64,000 nucleotides of DNA, taken from Saprospiraceae bacterium (GTDB taxonomy: Bacteria; Bacteroidota; Bacteroidia; Chitinophagales; Saprospiraceae). Shown here one piece after another: positions 47,215 to 56,671 of the stretch. A program made the position numbers and the translations under genes. Under the pieces are notes generated by a model. The model did not search any database. It worked only from the letters and a program-made list of their open reading frames with translations, and had not been told where the DNA came from. The stretch spans positions 1-64,000 of the forward strand of contig JABSSL010000010.1 in NCBI GenBank assembly GCA_013214355.1, read 5' to 3'. Positions within the stretch are counted from its first letter, which is position 1, and every line of letters begins with the position of its first letter.

Positions 47215-47464
47215 CTGAAAAAATAATTAAGAAATTCATCAACAGACCCAACCTTTTGGGGTCAATACGGTGTTTGGTTAAATGAGCTTGAGGTTTATCT
47301 GATCTCATAGCAAAACTGTTATTACAACAACACAACTTGGGAACTAAATTGTTTTTATTGGGGTTTCCAAGAATGTCGACTCAAACCTGACCTGCTTACC
47401 TACTTAATACTCAACAGCCAATTCAGGCATTTTTCGCATTTGTCTACATTTTAAAATCGCTAAC

Positions 47465-49789
47465 ATGAAATCACCATTGTACTGGCGAGGCTTAGGAGTA
47501 TTATGCCTTTCTCTAAGTCTCTTAACTCAACTATCTGCTCAATCTACCTGGCTACTAGATCACCCACAAGATCTGATTAATGGGTCTTTTCAGGTGGTCA
47601 GTCCGAAATCCTCCAATCTATTTTACACATTTGGATACGACCAAATGTCCTTTGATCCGAATGACGGCCAGTTGGAAAAGAAGCATGATGTACCCTCCTT
47701 TATTTTTTCGAAAGAATCCGTGGGGATTTTCAGTGCCCCAAACCGTCACCAAGACATCCTCTTCCTGGATGACATGACGGGCATCATGGTGCACCAAAAT
47801 CAGATTCTTAAGACCACTGATGGAGGGGCTGAATGGAAGGAAGTTTTACAACTTTCACCCAATACCAACTATTTCAACAGCCCTTACTTTACTGCCTTAG
47901 ATTTCCCTACGGCAGAAGTGGGTTATGCTGTCGGGACTGCCAACAAAATCTTCAAAACGATAGATGGTGGAGCATCTTGGGATGAATTACAGTGGAGCAC
48001 CTCCACAGCCCCCTATCGTCGTTTGAGTGATGTAAACTTTACCGATGACAAGAATGGATATGCCCTAGGTTATGAAGTAGATGATATTCTGCTAAACATT
48101 GGTATTTATAAGCCGCTGATCTATAAAACAAGCGATGGAGGCGATTCCTGGACCACGCAGTTCCTACCCGAATCCGACCATCAATACTTCGACCTGTATC
48201 CAACCAACACCGATACCCTCTATCTTTCTGCCGTAAACCGAGACTATATTTCTCCAACTGATCAATTACTGCGGTCCACAGATGGTGGCCTGAACTGGAC
48301 GTCCCTAAGTCTTCCTGGCTTGAGCAGTCAAACTGGGTTATTGATTAGAGGAGTACATTGGTTTTCAGCCCGTGAAGGTATAATTCTAGGTTCTGTCGAC
48401 CTCTCCGGCAAGGAAAACCATATCTATAAAACCTGGGATGCTGGAACCACATGGAACAAAATCGAGCTACCCCAAGGGATTAGCCCAGCCTTTGGCAAAG
48501 TTCCTAATTTAAATATGGCCTTTACTAATCATGAAGGGCTAATTGTAGGAGCCACGGGGCAAGTGCTATTCAGTCCGGACCGCGGAGATACCTGGACCAT
48601 TATCCGATCAGGGGTACCAGACATCCGAGACTTTTCGCTCAGTAGCACCGGATTGCAAGCTGTCACATACGGTGATCTATTGCTGGAACGACAGGGAGAA
48701 AACTGGGTTTCAATTCCCACACCTGATCAAGTAATTGCGTTCGCTCAGGGATACGAACAACTGGCAACCTCCGGAACGGGGAAACGGGCTTTGATAGACA
48801 TCTATGACATTTTGTATACCTCTGATGACCATGGTTCCAATTGGCGTCATTTCTTTTCTGGTATTGATACTTCAGCAATTGATGCTCAATATTCTGGTGG
48901 CCAACTTCATGTCTTGGCTAGGCGACTTAACGGTCAGCTGATTTTATTGAAGGAGAAGACGGCTGGAACTTGGGAAGGGCAGCAAATCGCTGACAACATT
49001 GCCATGCCAACCCAAAGTGCATTGCAGTTTGTAGGAACCGACACCGTATTTGTAAAGGTCGATAATCGTCTTTTTATATCCATCAATGGAGGTTCGCAAT
49101 GGGATCTAGCGCAGGGCTTGCCAACGGAAGCTATTGTCCAGAGCTTTACCATTAATGAAGAAGGCTGGGCTATGATGCAAAGCAGTGGCGATCACCTGTA
49201 TCTCTCCACTGATGCCACTATGACTTGGAATGAGACCTATTTGCCGAATGGAGCTGCTACTAATTTCAAATCTGCTAGCCTACGAGACTTTGGTCGTCTT
49301 TCAACAGATCATCATTATGCAATTTTCCATGGAACGACAAATCAAGACATGGAACGATTTAAGACTTTCCTATTTACGAGTATGGATGGTGGTCAAAGCT
49401 GGGAATGGCAACCCATGCCCTTCAACAAAGAGCCGCTGGATCTTGGTCTTAGTGCGGCTTTTGTAGAAGAAGGTAGCTTATACTTAGGTTCCTCCAATGG
49501 GAACATCCTTCGCTTCATTCCCGAAAGTGTGGTGGGACTTCCAGTGATAGGAAATGATCCTTCCGTGACCGCATTTCCCAATCCTTTCCATTCAGAAATT
49601 CAAGTCTCAGGATGGGATGGTCCAATGGATTATCGGCTTTTCCATCCCAATGGACAATTGGTACAGAGTGGCAAATCCTACGGTTCTACCCCCATCAGAC
49701 TACAATCTAACTTACCTAGTGGAATGTACCTACTGAGTATTCAGGACAGCCATCGGATGCAGACGATCAAAATCCAGAAAAGAGATTAA
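47465..49789 (+). CDS. T9SS-exported Asp-box (BNR/YCF48-like) beta-propeller protein
   Basis: The 774-residue protein has a signal peptide (1-26), a long beta-propeller region with at least eight Asp-box repeats (S/T-x-D-x-G-x-x-W, for example TTDGGAEW, TIDGGASW, TSDGGDSW, STDGGLNW, SPDRGDTW, SMDGGQSW), and a type A T9SS sorting domain at about 695-774 (VTAFPNPFHSEIQVSGWDG, LPSGMYLLSI). It is exported and probably surface-bound; its ligand is unknown. It is followed 25 bases later by a small cache-domain membrane protein, and the two are ended by a terminator at 50446. Confidence 0.87.
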   Translation: MKSPLYWRGLGVLCLSLSLLTQLSAQSTWLLDHPQDLINGSFQVVSPKSSNLFYTFGYDQMSFDPNDGQLEKKHDVPSFIFSKESVGIFSAPNRHQDILFLDDMTGIMVHQNQILKTTDGGAEWKEVLQLSPNTNYFNSPYFTALDFPTAEVGYAVGTANKIFKTIDGGASWDELQWSTSTAPYRRLSDVNFTDDKNGYALGYEVDDILLNIGIYKPLIYKTSDGGDSWTTQFLPESDHQYFDLYPTNTDTLYLSAVNRDYISPTDQLLRSTDGGLNWTSLSLPGLSSQTGLLIRGVHWFSAREGIILGSVDLSGKENHIYKTWDAGTTWNKIELPQGISPAFGKVPNLNMAFTNHEGLIVGATGQVLFSPDRGDTWTIIRSGVPDIRDFSLSSTGLQAVTYGDLLLERQGENWVSIPTPDQVIAFAQGYEQLATSGTGKRALIDIYDILYTSDDHGSNWRHFFSGIDTSAIDAQYSGGQLHVLARRLNGQLILLKEKTAGTWEGQQIADNIAMPTQSALQFVGTDTVFVKVDNRLFISINGGSQWDLAQGLPTEAIVQSFTINEEGWAMMQSSGDHLYLSTDATMTWNETYLPNGAATNFKSASLRDFGRLSTDHHYAIFHGTTNQDMERFKTFLFTSMDGGQSWEWQPMPFNKEPLDLGLSAAFVEEGSLYLGSSNGNILRFIPESVVGLPVIGNDPSVTAFPNPFHSEIQVSGWDGPMDYRLFHPNGQLVQSGKSYGSTPIRLQSNLPSGMYLLSIQDSHRMQTIKIQKRD

Positions 49790-49814
49790 CCCTACTCTTT
49801 ACAAACCACTCATA

Positions 49815-50378
49815 ATGAAAACAAACAACAGTCCTAAAAGACTAGCTGGCAGTGGCCCTATCCCCAAACCACTTTCCTGGCTACTACCCCTCTTAATCGC
49901 AAGTATCTTATGGTATTCTCAAAATCATCAAAAGGCGAAGCAAACGGCTACCCCCATGGAAGTCATCATGAAGGTACGTCAGGCGGCCATGCTCCTGAGT
50001 CAACAAGGAGCATCAGCACTAGCTACGCTTCGAGATAGCAACTCCGCTTTTAGCTGGAAAGATACTTACGTATTTGTAGTCAACTGCCAGGCAGATTTAG
50101 TGATGGCTAACCCTGCTTTCCCGGAAAGAGAAGGGGATGATATACTAGAACATACCGACTATCAGGGTAAACCATATGGGCTCGCATTGTGTGAAGCTGC
50201 TAGCCCCAAGGGGGCTTGGATACAATACAGCTGGCCGAAACCTGGAGAAAAAACTGCTCAGCGCAAGATCAGTTATCTGATTAGTGTTCCGGGACAACCC
50301 TATCAGGTAGGAGCCGGTATTTACGACTCCACATACAGCTTGCAAGAACTCAACGAAATGATTAAGGCGAGTCCGTGA
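49815..50378 (+). CDS. Single cache-domain membrane protein
   Basis: This 187-residue protein has one N-terminal membrane helix (about 17-36, PLSWLLPLLIASILWYSQN) and a periplasmic cache-like domain (about 45-185) with FVVNCQADLVMANPAFPEREGDDI, in part, YGLALCEAASPKGAWIQYSWPKPG and VGAGIYDS. Cache domains bind small ligands; alone, without signalling output, it might be a periplasmic sensor subunit or cofactor. It follows the T9SS Asp-box gene. No kinase is adjacent. Confidence 0.75.
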   Translation: MKTNNSPKRLAGSGPIPKPLSWLLPLLIASILWYSQNHQKAKQTATPMEVIMKVRQAAMLLSQQGASALATLRDSNSAFSWKDTYVFVVNCQADLVMANPAFPEREGDDILEHTDYQGKPYGLALCEAASPKGAWIQYSWPKPGEKTAQRKISYLISVPGQPYQVGAGIYDSTYSLQELNEMIKASP

Positions 50379-50445
50379 CAAGGAAGACTATTAGCTGCAA
50401 ATGAACATCGATTATTCTGGTGAATTCAATGTTTATTTGGTTATC

Positions 50446-50485
50446 GGAGCGGTATTGGTTACAGCCAATATCGCTCCTCTTGCTT
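50446..50485 (+). terminator. Hairpin terminator after the Asp-box/cache unit
   Basis: GGAGCGGTATTGG (50446-50458) pairs with CCAATATCGCTCC (50465-50477) with one G-T wobble around TTACAG; TCTTGCTT follows. Confidence 0.7.
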
Positions 50486-50598
50486 ACCCAAAAAGAGAAG
50501 ATTAGCAGGATCGTAGGAATTTTCTCCTTGCTCCAGACAACAAGGAATGCCAGTGGAATTGTTTCTATTGCATCCTGGAATTGTTTAATTTAGAACCT

Positions 50599-51564
50599 AT
50601 GAAATTCTTTTGGTCCCTATTGTTAATAGCCTGTATCTGGAATTGTCAGTCTAGTAGAGGACAGCAGATAGGTAAGGAGGATGAATTTGAGGATCGTTTA
50701 CTTCAGATGTATCTTCCACAAACACACCAGGATAGTCTGATGTTAAAGGGACAATTGGCAAAGCTAAGGCAAGCGATTCGACAATCCAATCTAGATGAAG
50801 CTGCCCAATTTGACCTCTGGTTCTACCTGAATCAATTTACCCAGACCGCTGCTTATCCCCAGATAACTCCAACAGAACCGCAATTCAAGGAAGATCTGGC
50901 TCAGTTCCTGACCGCAGTGGAACATACCACGCTACATCAAGCCGCCAGTCTAGCCTATTTCCGCGAAAACTATCTAGCGCAGCTTTTAAGTCCTCCCAAT
51001 CGCAACCGCCCCTTCTATCAACTCAACAACAAATCAGACTTATTGATGGAGTTAATGACCTACCCCTTTGAGGAAGTCAATAGTTTGCTGGAAATCGGCG
51101 CGGGAGATGGTGGTTTTGGTCTTCTTACCCAACTCTATTTTGAAATTGATCAGCTCTACTTAAACGAGGTAAACCCAAAACGCATACTCAGTATGGAGCG
51201 TCAAGCGCAACTCTTACCCAAAGGCGTACCACAGCCGACCATCATTCAGGGTAGTGCGGAGCGTATTGGTTTGGCTGATCAAATGGTAGAGGCGGTCTTG
51301 ATTCGAAACTCATTGCACCATTTTGACGATCCAGAACAAATGTTGGGAGATATCAAAGCCCATCTTTTGCCGGGAGGAAAACTGTATCTTTTTGAAGAAA
51401 TCCGCGATCCTGTATTTGGGCATCAACACTGCGAAAAAGCCATGACGCAGGATGAAATTCATTTTCTCCTCCAGATCGAAGGCTATCGCTTGGTGCAGGA
51501 TTATCCGGTGGTATCTGATTGGAAAAGAATTATGGTTTTTGAACCAGAAGGTTTGGAAAACTAG
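50599..51564 (+). CDS. Class I SAM-dependent methyltransferase with signal/lipoprotein-like N-terminus
   Basis: The 321-residue protein has a hydrophobic leader MKFFWSLLLIACIWNC that ends in a cysteine like a lipobox, then a helical linker (about 20-150). A Rossmann methyltransferase domain follows with LLEIGAGDGGFGLL (motif I, about 161-174), IQGSAERIGL, and NSLHHFDDPEQMLGDIKAHLLPGG, in part, around 230-255. I start it at 50599 because the leader begins there; 50581 is six residues earlier. An exported methyltransferase would lack SAM, so the leader is odd. It may be a membrane anchor facing inward. Substrate unknown. Confidence 0.75.
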   Translation: MKFFWSLLLIACIWNCQSSRGQQIGKEDEFEDRLLQMYLPQTHQDSLMLKGQLAKLRQAIRQSNLDEAAQFDLWFYLNQFTQTAAYPQITPTEPQFKEDLAQFLTAVEHTTLHQAASLAYFRENYLAQLLSPPNRNRPFYQLNNKSDLLMELMTYPFEEVNSLLEIGAGDGGFGLLTQLYFEIDQLYLNEVNPKRILSMERQAQLLPKGVPQPTIIQGSAERIGLADQMVEAVLIRNSLHHFDDPEQMLGDIKAHLLPGGKLYLFEEIRDPVFGHQHCEKAMTQDEIHFLLQIEGYRLVQDYPVVSDWKRIMVFEPEGLEN

Positions 51565-51566
51565 AT

Positions 51567-52109
51567 TCATACCTCTTCTTCCCAATATTGATCCAAGTTC
51601 GAGATTCGACCTTGCCAAAAACGTTGTAGGAAATAGAACTGTATTACCATTAATCCCAACATGCCTGCAGACAGCAGATATCTTTTACCACTCCACTCCA
51701 CGCCATAGAAAAAAAACAGGAAAAGGCTTGCCATAGCCAGCAATCGGCTACTGAAATTGAAGCGAATGAACTGTTGCAGTTCGCTGCGATAAGATGTCAA
51801 GGAAATCGCCAGGCTCTCATTAGCCTTCGACTTTCCCATCAAACGAATCCCCATCAAATGGTGTGCTAGCAGGAGCAGAAAGGCTAGCCCTAACAGCCCA
51901 TTCAACCACCATGGCTTCTGATGCCCGTCAAAAGCATCGTAAAAGAGCAATAAGAATAAAGACCAAGCAACTGACTCCATGATCAAGACTTTACGGGATC
52001 GTACCAAGCCTGGGTGTTTTCCAGTCTTCACCAAATCTTTCATCTGTTCCAAGGATAGGTTAGGTACAGCCTGGTTTTGCCAATTAGATTTTAACTTATC
52101 TAAATCCAT
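51567..52109 (-). CDS. Four-helix membrane protein coupled to an ECF sigma factor
   Basis: A 180-residue protein with a cytoplasmic N-terminus (MDLDKLKSNWQNQAVPNLS) and about four hydrophobic helices (50-70, 75-95, 122-140, 143-160). It is not a classic anti-sigma factor with a zinc motif, but its position, overlapping the sigma gene by 1 base, suggests a membrane regulator of that sigma factor. Similar short proteins follow ECF sigma genes in other Bacteroidota. I do not recognise a named family. Confidence 0.65.
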   Translation of the reverse strand: MDLDKLKSNWQNQAVPNLSLEQMKDLVKTGKHPGLVRSRKVLIMESVAWSLFLLLFYDAFDGHQKPWWLNGLLGLAFLLLLAHHLMGIRLMGKSKANESLAISLTSYRSELQQFIRFNFSSRLLAMASLFLFFFYGVEWSGKRYLLSAGMLGLMVIQFYFLQRFWQGRISNLDQYWEEEV

Positions 52110-52582
52110 TATGCTTTACTTAAAAGAGCTTTTAATTTAGTTTTTATTCGATGTAGTCGGGCTCCTACGTTGGAAGAAGTGATCCCGATTATCTGCGCAA
52201 TCTGTTCGTATGTCATATCATCCAGGTACAGGGACAGAATAGCTCTATCTACTTCTTTGAGCTTTTTCATGGCTTTCAGCATTTGTGCTAGCTGTTCATC
52301 GCCTTCCTCATTGACAGTCATTTTCCGTTGTGGTAATTCAGCTGAAAACAGTAGCATCGGTTCGTTCCTTCGGAAAGTGGCTAAAGCCGTGTTCAGAGCA
52401 ATTCGATAAATCCAAGTGCTAATTTTCGACTTGCCCTGAAAGGAAGGATAGGCCTTCCATAAATGGTAGAGGATCTCTTGAAACAGATCTTCACGATCTG
52501 CCTCCGTATCACGATACAAGCGACATGTTTTGTGCAATATCGCTTGGTGGCGGTCCAATATTTTTAGGAACTCTTCTTCCAT
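52109..52582 (-). CDS. ECF-type RNA polymerase sigma factor
   Basis: The 157-residue sigma-70-family protein shows region 2 (DLFQEILYHLWKAYPSFQ, then STWIYRIALNTALATFRR) and region 4 (TYEQIAQIIGITSSNVGARLHRIKTKL, in part) of the ECF group. Its ATG overlaps the TAA of the upstream serine hydrolase (TAATG) and AAGGAGG sits just before it, an unusually good ribosome-binding site for this phylum. Its stop overlaps the start of the membrane protein gene. This tight order suggests a signalling unit from hydrolase to sigma factor. Confidence 0.9.
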   Translation of the reverse strand: MEEEFLKILDRHQAILHKTCRLYRDTEADREDLFQEILYHLWKAYPSFQGKSKISTWIYRIALNTALATFRRNEPMLLFSAELPQRKMTVNEEGDEQLAQMLKAMKKLKEVDRAILSLYLDDMTYEQIAQIIGITSSNVGARLHRIKTKLKALLSKA

Positions 52583-53976
52583 TAATCCTCCTTTTCAAAA
52601 CTAAAATTTCGGCCACGGCCCTCTGCCTTTAAGCCCACTACTTGATGCTTTGCCGCTACCTCAAAGCTAAAGGATATGCCCACCTTATTCCCATAAAACC
52701 TATGCTCCTCCAATGGTGATAATAGGAAGGGGGGACGCCCTTGTAATTGTGCAAATAATTGCTCTTCCTGTACAAAAATCCGTAATCTTTGCCCATCTGG
52801 TGTAGAAACAAAGTTTCCGATGTAACTATCCAATGACAAGTTAGGGGATCCAGTGGAAGTGGGTGATTTTGGTAATTCAAAGGAGCGTCCCAAAGCGATG
52901 GCCTCCACGTTCTGCCAAATCATATCCATAGGTAGACCGGATACATTGGATAGGATGATAATACTAAGCCTCTCCTCAGGGTAAATGGCTGACATAGCTG
53001 AGCAGCCATAGGTGCCTCCACCATGGAAGTAGGCCACGGGCCGATTCTTCTCTTCCCGCCGGATAAACCAACCCCACCCATACTGTGCGCCGTGATGGCC
53101 TTTAGCCACATAATTGTTCTTTGGGCGGACAGCTTCCGCTAGAAATCCGGGGTTCTGCAATTCTTGTAAAATATACTGATTCCATTGGTTAAGATCAGCC
53201 GCATTAGAATACATATCCCCACCTCCTTTCAATCCTGAAAAGTCCCGATATGGTGCGGAAATCAAGCGTTCATCAGGCAACAAATGATAGCCACTAACCA
53301 GTCGTGGTATGACAGTCTGGTTATTATCGAAGCCCGTGTGTTCTAAGCCCAAAGCTTGTCCAATCTTCTGGCTCCATAGACGGGATAGGGGAAGCTGATA
53401 CACCTTTTCAAGCACCGTAGCTAGTAAAAAATAGGCGGGGCTGCTGTATAAATAGTCTTCTCCGGGTGTAAACTTAAGTTTCATCTTTCTAATAGCTTCC
53501 AAAATACTACGAGTAGTGAGGGTGAGGCGAGAGCGTACCGGCCAATAATCCACCATACCATTGTGATGTGGGACCCCGGAAGTGTGTGTTAAGAGTTGCT
53601 GAATACTAATCTCATCCCATTCATCTCCGCTTAATTCGGGTAAGAATGTCGTAAGCCTATCTTGAAGATTCATTTTACCCTCATCTATCGCCAAACCAAT
53701 TAACAAAGCAGTAAAGGATTTGGAAATAGAGGCGATCTGGAATCGGTGATCTACCTCCATCTTTACGCCCAGTTCTTGAGAGGCCAAGCCGAAAGCCTGA
53801 TGAAAAAGCACCCTTCCCCCCCTGTTCACCAAGCATACACCTTGAAAACCAAGTCTGTCTTGTTCAATTTCCAGGTAGGTTCTAAGCAGCTCCGGCATCT
53901 GTAGAGGAGAAGTCTGTCCGTGGCTAAGGGTAGAAGATAGTGCCCAAATTATCGTTAAGATTATCGTATGCTTCAT
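52582..53976 (-). CDS. Secreted serine hydrolase (class C beta-lactamase fold)
   Basis: A 464-residue protein with a signal peptide (MKHTIILTIIWALSSTLSHG) and a beta-lactamase/D-aminopeptidase-like domain. SxxK is in ASISKSFTALL, the YSS motif in LYSSPAYF, and HGG in FHGGGTYGCSA. A C-terminal lipocalin-like region (about 370-464) follows, as in many family members. I start it at 53976 where the signal peptide begins; an upstream ATG at 54003 adds nine residues. It is the first gene of the TAATG-coupled hydrolase/sigma/membrane protein unit. Its substrate may be a peptide or ester in the periplasm. Confidence 0.87.
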   Translation of the reverse strand: MKHTIILTIIWALSSTLSHGQTSPLQMPELLRTYLEIEQDRLGFQGVCLVNRGGRVLFHQAFGLASQELGVKMEVDHRFQIASISKSFTALLIGLAIDEGKMNLQDRLTTFLPELSGDEWDEISIQQLLTHTSGVPHHNGMVDYWPVRSRLTLTTRSILEAIRKMKLKFTPGEDYLYSSPAYFLLATVLEKVYQLPLSRLWSQKIGQALGLEHTGFDNNQTVIPRLVSGYHLLPDERLISAPYRDFSGLKGGGDMYSNAADLNQWNQYILQELQNPGFLAEAVRPKNNYVAKGHHGAQYGWGWFIRREEKNRPVAYFHGGGTYGCSAMSAIYPEERLSIIILSNVSGLPMDMIWQNVEAIALGRSFELPKSPTSTGSPNLSLDSYIGNFVSTPDGQRLRIFVQEEQLFAQLQGRPPFLLSPLEEHRFYGNKVGISFSFEVAAKHQVVGLKAEGRGRNFSFEKED

Positions 53977-54229
53977 TTTAGATTTTGGCCCTATCAGTTG
54001 CAACTTCTTCCCATTTATTACAAACCCGGTCCATTTTTTTGAAAAATTTCTAGGATCGGCTGCCAGGATAGCAAAAATCTATCGCCATATCCATTCAAGA
54101 TTTCTGAGCTCATGACAACATCCCTTTAACAGAAGTTAATCTTTCATTAATGCACAATATGAACTGGAACAAGCCCTAAAAAACACCTATTTTACAATAA
54201 AGGCGAAAACAATCAATCTACATCTACAT

Positions 54230-54676
54230 ATGAAAAACGCACTGTTAATCTGCCTCCTTTTAGCGGGGCTAGGTACCTCCTGTACCATTGAAGATCGGCT
54301 GGAACGAAGAGAAGACCGTTTACTCGGAACCTGGTACTTTGATCGAGCCTTTTACAGAGAAGATGGCGCCCTCTTCCGCGACAATATTATCGACGAGTTT
54401 GAAGGGGACTACATTACCTTTTTTGATGACTACACGGCATTATACGAGGATTATTCCCTCAACGCTGCCTTTGATGGCCAATGGGAAATATTCGCTGATC
54501 GCGCCTTCTTTGATGGTGATGACGATGTGGAGTTCTTCCTGGACATGAGCTTCTACGATTACGTGAACAATGAAGACTTTGCCTACTATTCTCGCGTCAC
54601 CCGCCACACGCGCAATCGGCTTAACATTAGAGTAAACCTGAGAAATGGTTTCTACACCTTCAAGTTGAGACGATAA
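54230..54676 (+). CDS. Lipocalin-like hypothetical lipoprotein
   Basis: The 148-residue protein has a lipoprotein signal with C18 (LLAGLGTSC) and then RLLGTWYFDRAF, the common lipocalin-like opening in Bacteroidota. It is rich in Asp and aromatic residues (DDDVEFFLDMSFYDY). No catalytic residue is evident. It stands alone, divergent from the serine hydrolase. The 253-base region before it has no strong promoter motif that I can support. Confidence 0.7.
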   Translation: MKNALLICLLLAGLGTSCTIEDRLERREDRLLGTWYFDRAFYREDGALFRDNIIDEFEGDYITFFDDYTALYEDYSLNAAFDGQWEIFADRAFFDGDDDVEFFLDMSFYDYVNNEDFAYYSRVTRHTRNRLNIRVNLRNGFYTFKLRR

Positions 54677-54801
54677 GGGAGCGGATGGACTAGTCCTTGG
54701 TACGATTTCCTTTTTCAGGAATGTCGCTCTAGGAACAAATCCCTGCCAAAAGGACGCAGAAGGCTTTCAAAACCTAAATTGCTTTGTACATTGCTTTTAG
54801 T

Positions 54802-56409
54802 ATGAAAGCCTTCTATTTCCCATTCTTATTACTTTTCAGCCTACTGCCCCAAGCAGGTCAAGCGCAGTTCCATACCAATAGTGATGCTAGTAAACTCTCC
54901 AACAACTGCTTTGAGCTTACGCCAGATGCTTTTGAGCAGAAAGGCACGCTTTGGACCTTAGAAACCATCGATTTTAACCAGCCTTTTGACACCCTTGTCT
55001 GGATTATGCCTGGCGAGGTAGATGAAGGCGGGGAGGGTATGGTTTTTGCCTTTCATACCGGCATCATTTCTTTGGGTAGTTATGATGGACATATGGCCTA
55101 CGAGGGCTTACCCTCTATTCTAGGTATAGAAATCGACACCCATCAAAATCCAGAGCATGGAGACCCTGGATATGATCACATTGCACTGACCAAGAACGGT
55201 GGAATCAACCATCAAAGCAGTGACAACTTGGTTGGGCCCGTTCCCTTAACTCCTACCAGAGAAAATGTAGAAGATGGCAATTTCCATAGTCTCCGCATTC
55301 GATGGCGCCCTCCCAACAGTCTTAGTGTTTATTGGGACTGCAACCTATTAATCAGCTATTCGGGTCAGATCGTAAATGACGTATTTGATGGAAATTCTAT
55401 TGTTCGCTGGGGGATGACGGCGGGCACAAGTCCCACAGCTAAAAATAGACAAGTAATCTGCTTGAGTGGGCAACCCCTGGATGAACTTACGGATCAAACG
55501 ATTTGCCCAGGGGGACAAATTCAACTCAGTACTAGTTTCCCAGCTGAAGTCTATCGCTGGAGCCCTTCGGCAGGTCTCGATCGTGATGATATTCGCGATC
55601 CCATTGCTGAGCCTGATACTACCACTACCTACTACTTGCAAGCAACGGATGAGTGTGGACAGCATTTTGCCGATACGGTAACCGTTTTCGTCGAAGGGAC
55701 TCCGATTGATCTGGACCTACCTACGGATACCATCATATGTGACGCCTCCAACCATATCATCGATGCTAGCACACCCGGTGCTTCCTACCTATGGTCTGAT
55801 GGCTCAACGGCTAGTCAGCTAAACGTTACCGTTGATGGAAACTATACTTTACGGATCCAAACCCCCACTTGCGAAGCTTTCTATAGCCAGCAAGTAACCT
55901 TTGGTAGTATCCCCACACCTAATATCCCTAGCGATACCTTGATCTGCGAGAGTAATAATCCTATGCTGGATGCTTCTGTCCCGCTCGGAGTCTATCTTTG
56001 GGACGATGGCAGTACGAGCCCCACTTTTCCCCTAAGTTCTTCCGGCACTTATAGTGTTACCGTTTCTAACGCCTGTGGAAATAGTACAGCTACTTCTACG
56101 GTAGAACTGCAATCCTGTGATTTATTGTACATACCTACCGCATTTTCTCCAAATGGTGATGGTGTAAATGATCAATTCCTTTTGCAATCCCCGATCCCCC
56201 TTCAAATTGAACAATTCCAGATATTCGATCGCTGGGGTAATCAGGTGTTTAGCAGAAGTGGAGCTACCATGCTAGAGGATACCCAAGCCTGGGACGGAAC
56301 CTTTCGAGGTCAACCCTTGCCCGTGGGTCCTTATATCTACTTTTTGAAGCTGGTAAAAATCGATGGTACGTCAGAAATAAGATCCGGAGAAATCAACATT
56401 ATTCGGTAA
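54802..56409 (+). CDS. L-type lectin-like T9SS type B protein (gliding-motility C-terminal domain)
   Basis: A 535-residue protein with a signal peptide (MKAFYFPFLLLFSLLPQAGQA). An L-type lectin-like domain (about 25-215) follows, with MVFAFHTG, LGIEIDTHQNPEHGDPGYDHIAL (in parts) and the LRIRWRPPNSLSVYWD strand. Two Ig/PKD-like repeats come next (about 220-440). The C-terminus is a type B sorting domain: YIPTAFSPNGDGVNDQF (about 442-458) and GPYIYFLKLVKIDG. It is secreted by T9SS and probably binds a glycan. I start it at 54802, where the signal peptide begins; 54784 is also in frame. Confidence 0.87.
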   Translation: MKAFYFPFLLLFSLLPQAGQAQFHTNSDASKLSNNCFELTPDAFEQKGTLWTLETIDFNQPFDTLVWIMPGEVDEGGEGMVFAFHTGIISLGSYDGHMAYEGLPSILGIEIDTHQNPEHGDPGYDHIALTKNGGINHQSSDNLVGPVPLTPTRENVEDGNFHSLRIRWRPPNSLSVYWDCNLLISYSGQIVNDVFDGNSIVRWGMTAGTSPTAKNRQVICLSGQPLDELTDQTICPGGQIQLSTSFPAEVYRWSPSAGLDRDDIRDPIAEPDTTTTYYLQATDECGQHFADTVTVFVEGTPIDLDLPTDTIICDASNHIIDASTPGASYLWSDGSTASQLNVTVDGNYTLRIQTPTCEAFYSQQVTFGSIPTPNIPSDTLICESNNPMLDASVPLGVYLWDDGSTSPTFPLSSSGTYSVTVSNACGNSTATSTVELQSCDLLYIPTAFSPNGDGVNDQFLLQSPIPLQIEQFQIFDRWGNQVFSRSGATMLEDTQAWDGTFRGQPLPVGPYIYFLKLVKIDGTSEIRSGEINIIR

Positions 56410-56534
56410 TTGACTATATTTAAGTATCTTTTAGTGCCTTGACAACGTATTAATAGGTAAGCGCTAAGTTTATTTTACTGAATTTGTGTACGCTCATGGT
56501 CACCAATTCTCTCCGACTATCCCCCGCCAAAATA

Positions 56535-56565
56535 CTCATGTCAGGCCTTGTTTAACGGACATGAG
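56535..56565. other. Hairpin upstream of the histidine kinase gene
   Basis: CTCATGTC (56535-56542) and GACATGAG (56558-56565) are perfect inverted repeats with a 15-base spacer. It may end the lectin transcript or serve as a regulatory site. Confidence 0.4.
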
Positions 56566-56628
56566 AACAACTTGGCCCGCTTGTAAAGAAAGAGATGCTA
56601 CCTAAGATTTAAGCCCTAATTCTTATAT

Positions 56629-56654
56629 TACTTTTGGCCCGCTCACGCTGTGAG
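56629..56654 (+). promoter_or_regulatory. -7 element and small palindrome before the histidine kinase
   Basis: TACTTTTG (56629-56636) fits TAnnTTTG, about 36 bases before the start codon. CTCAC-GCT-GTGAG (56642-56654) lies just downstream near the expected start site and may bind a regulator. No clean -33 box is visible. Confidence 0.4.
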
Positions 56655-56671
56655 TTCTGAGCAATGTTAGC

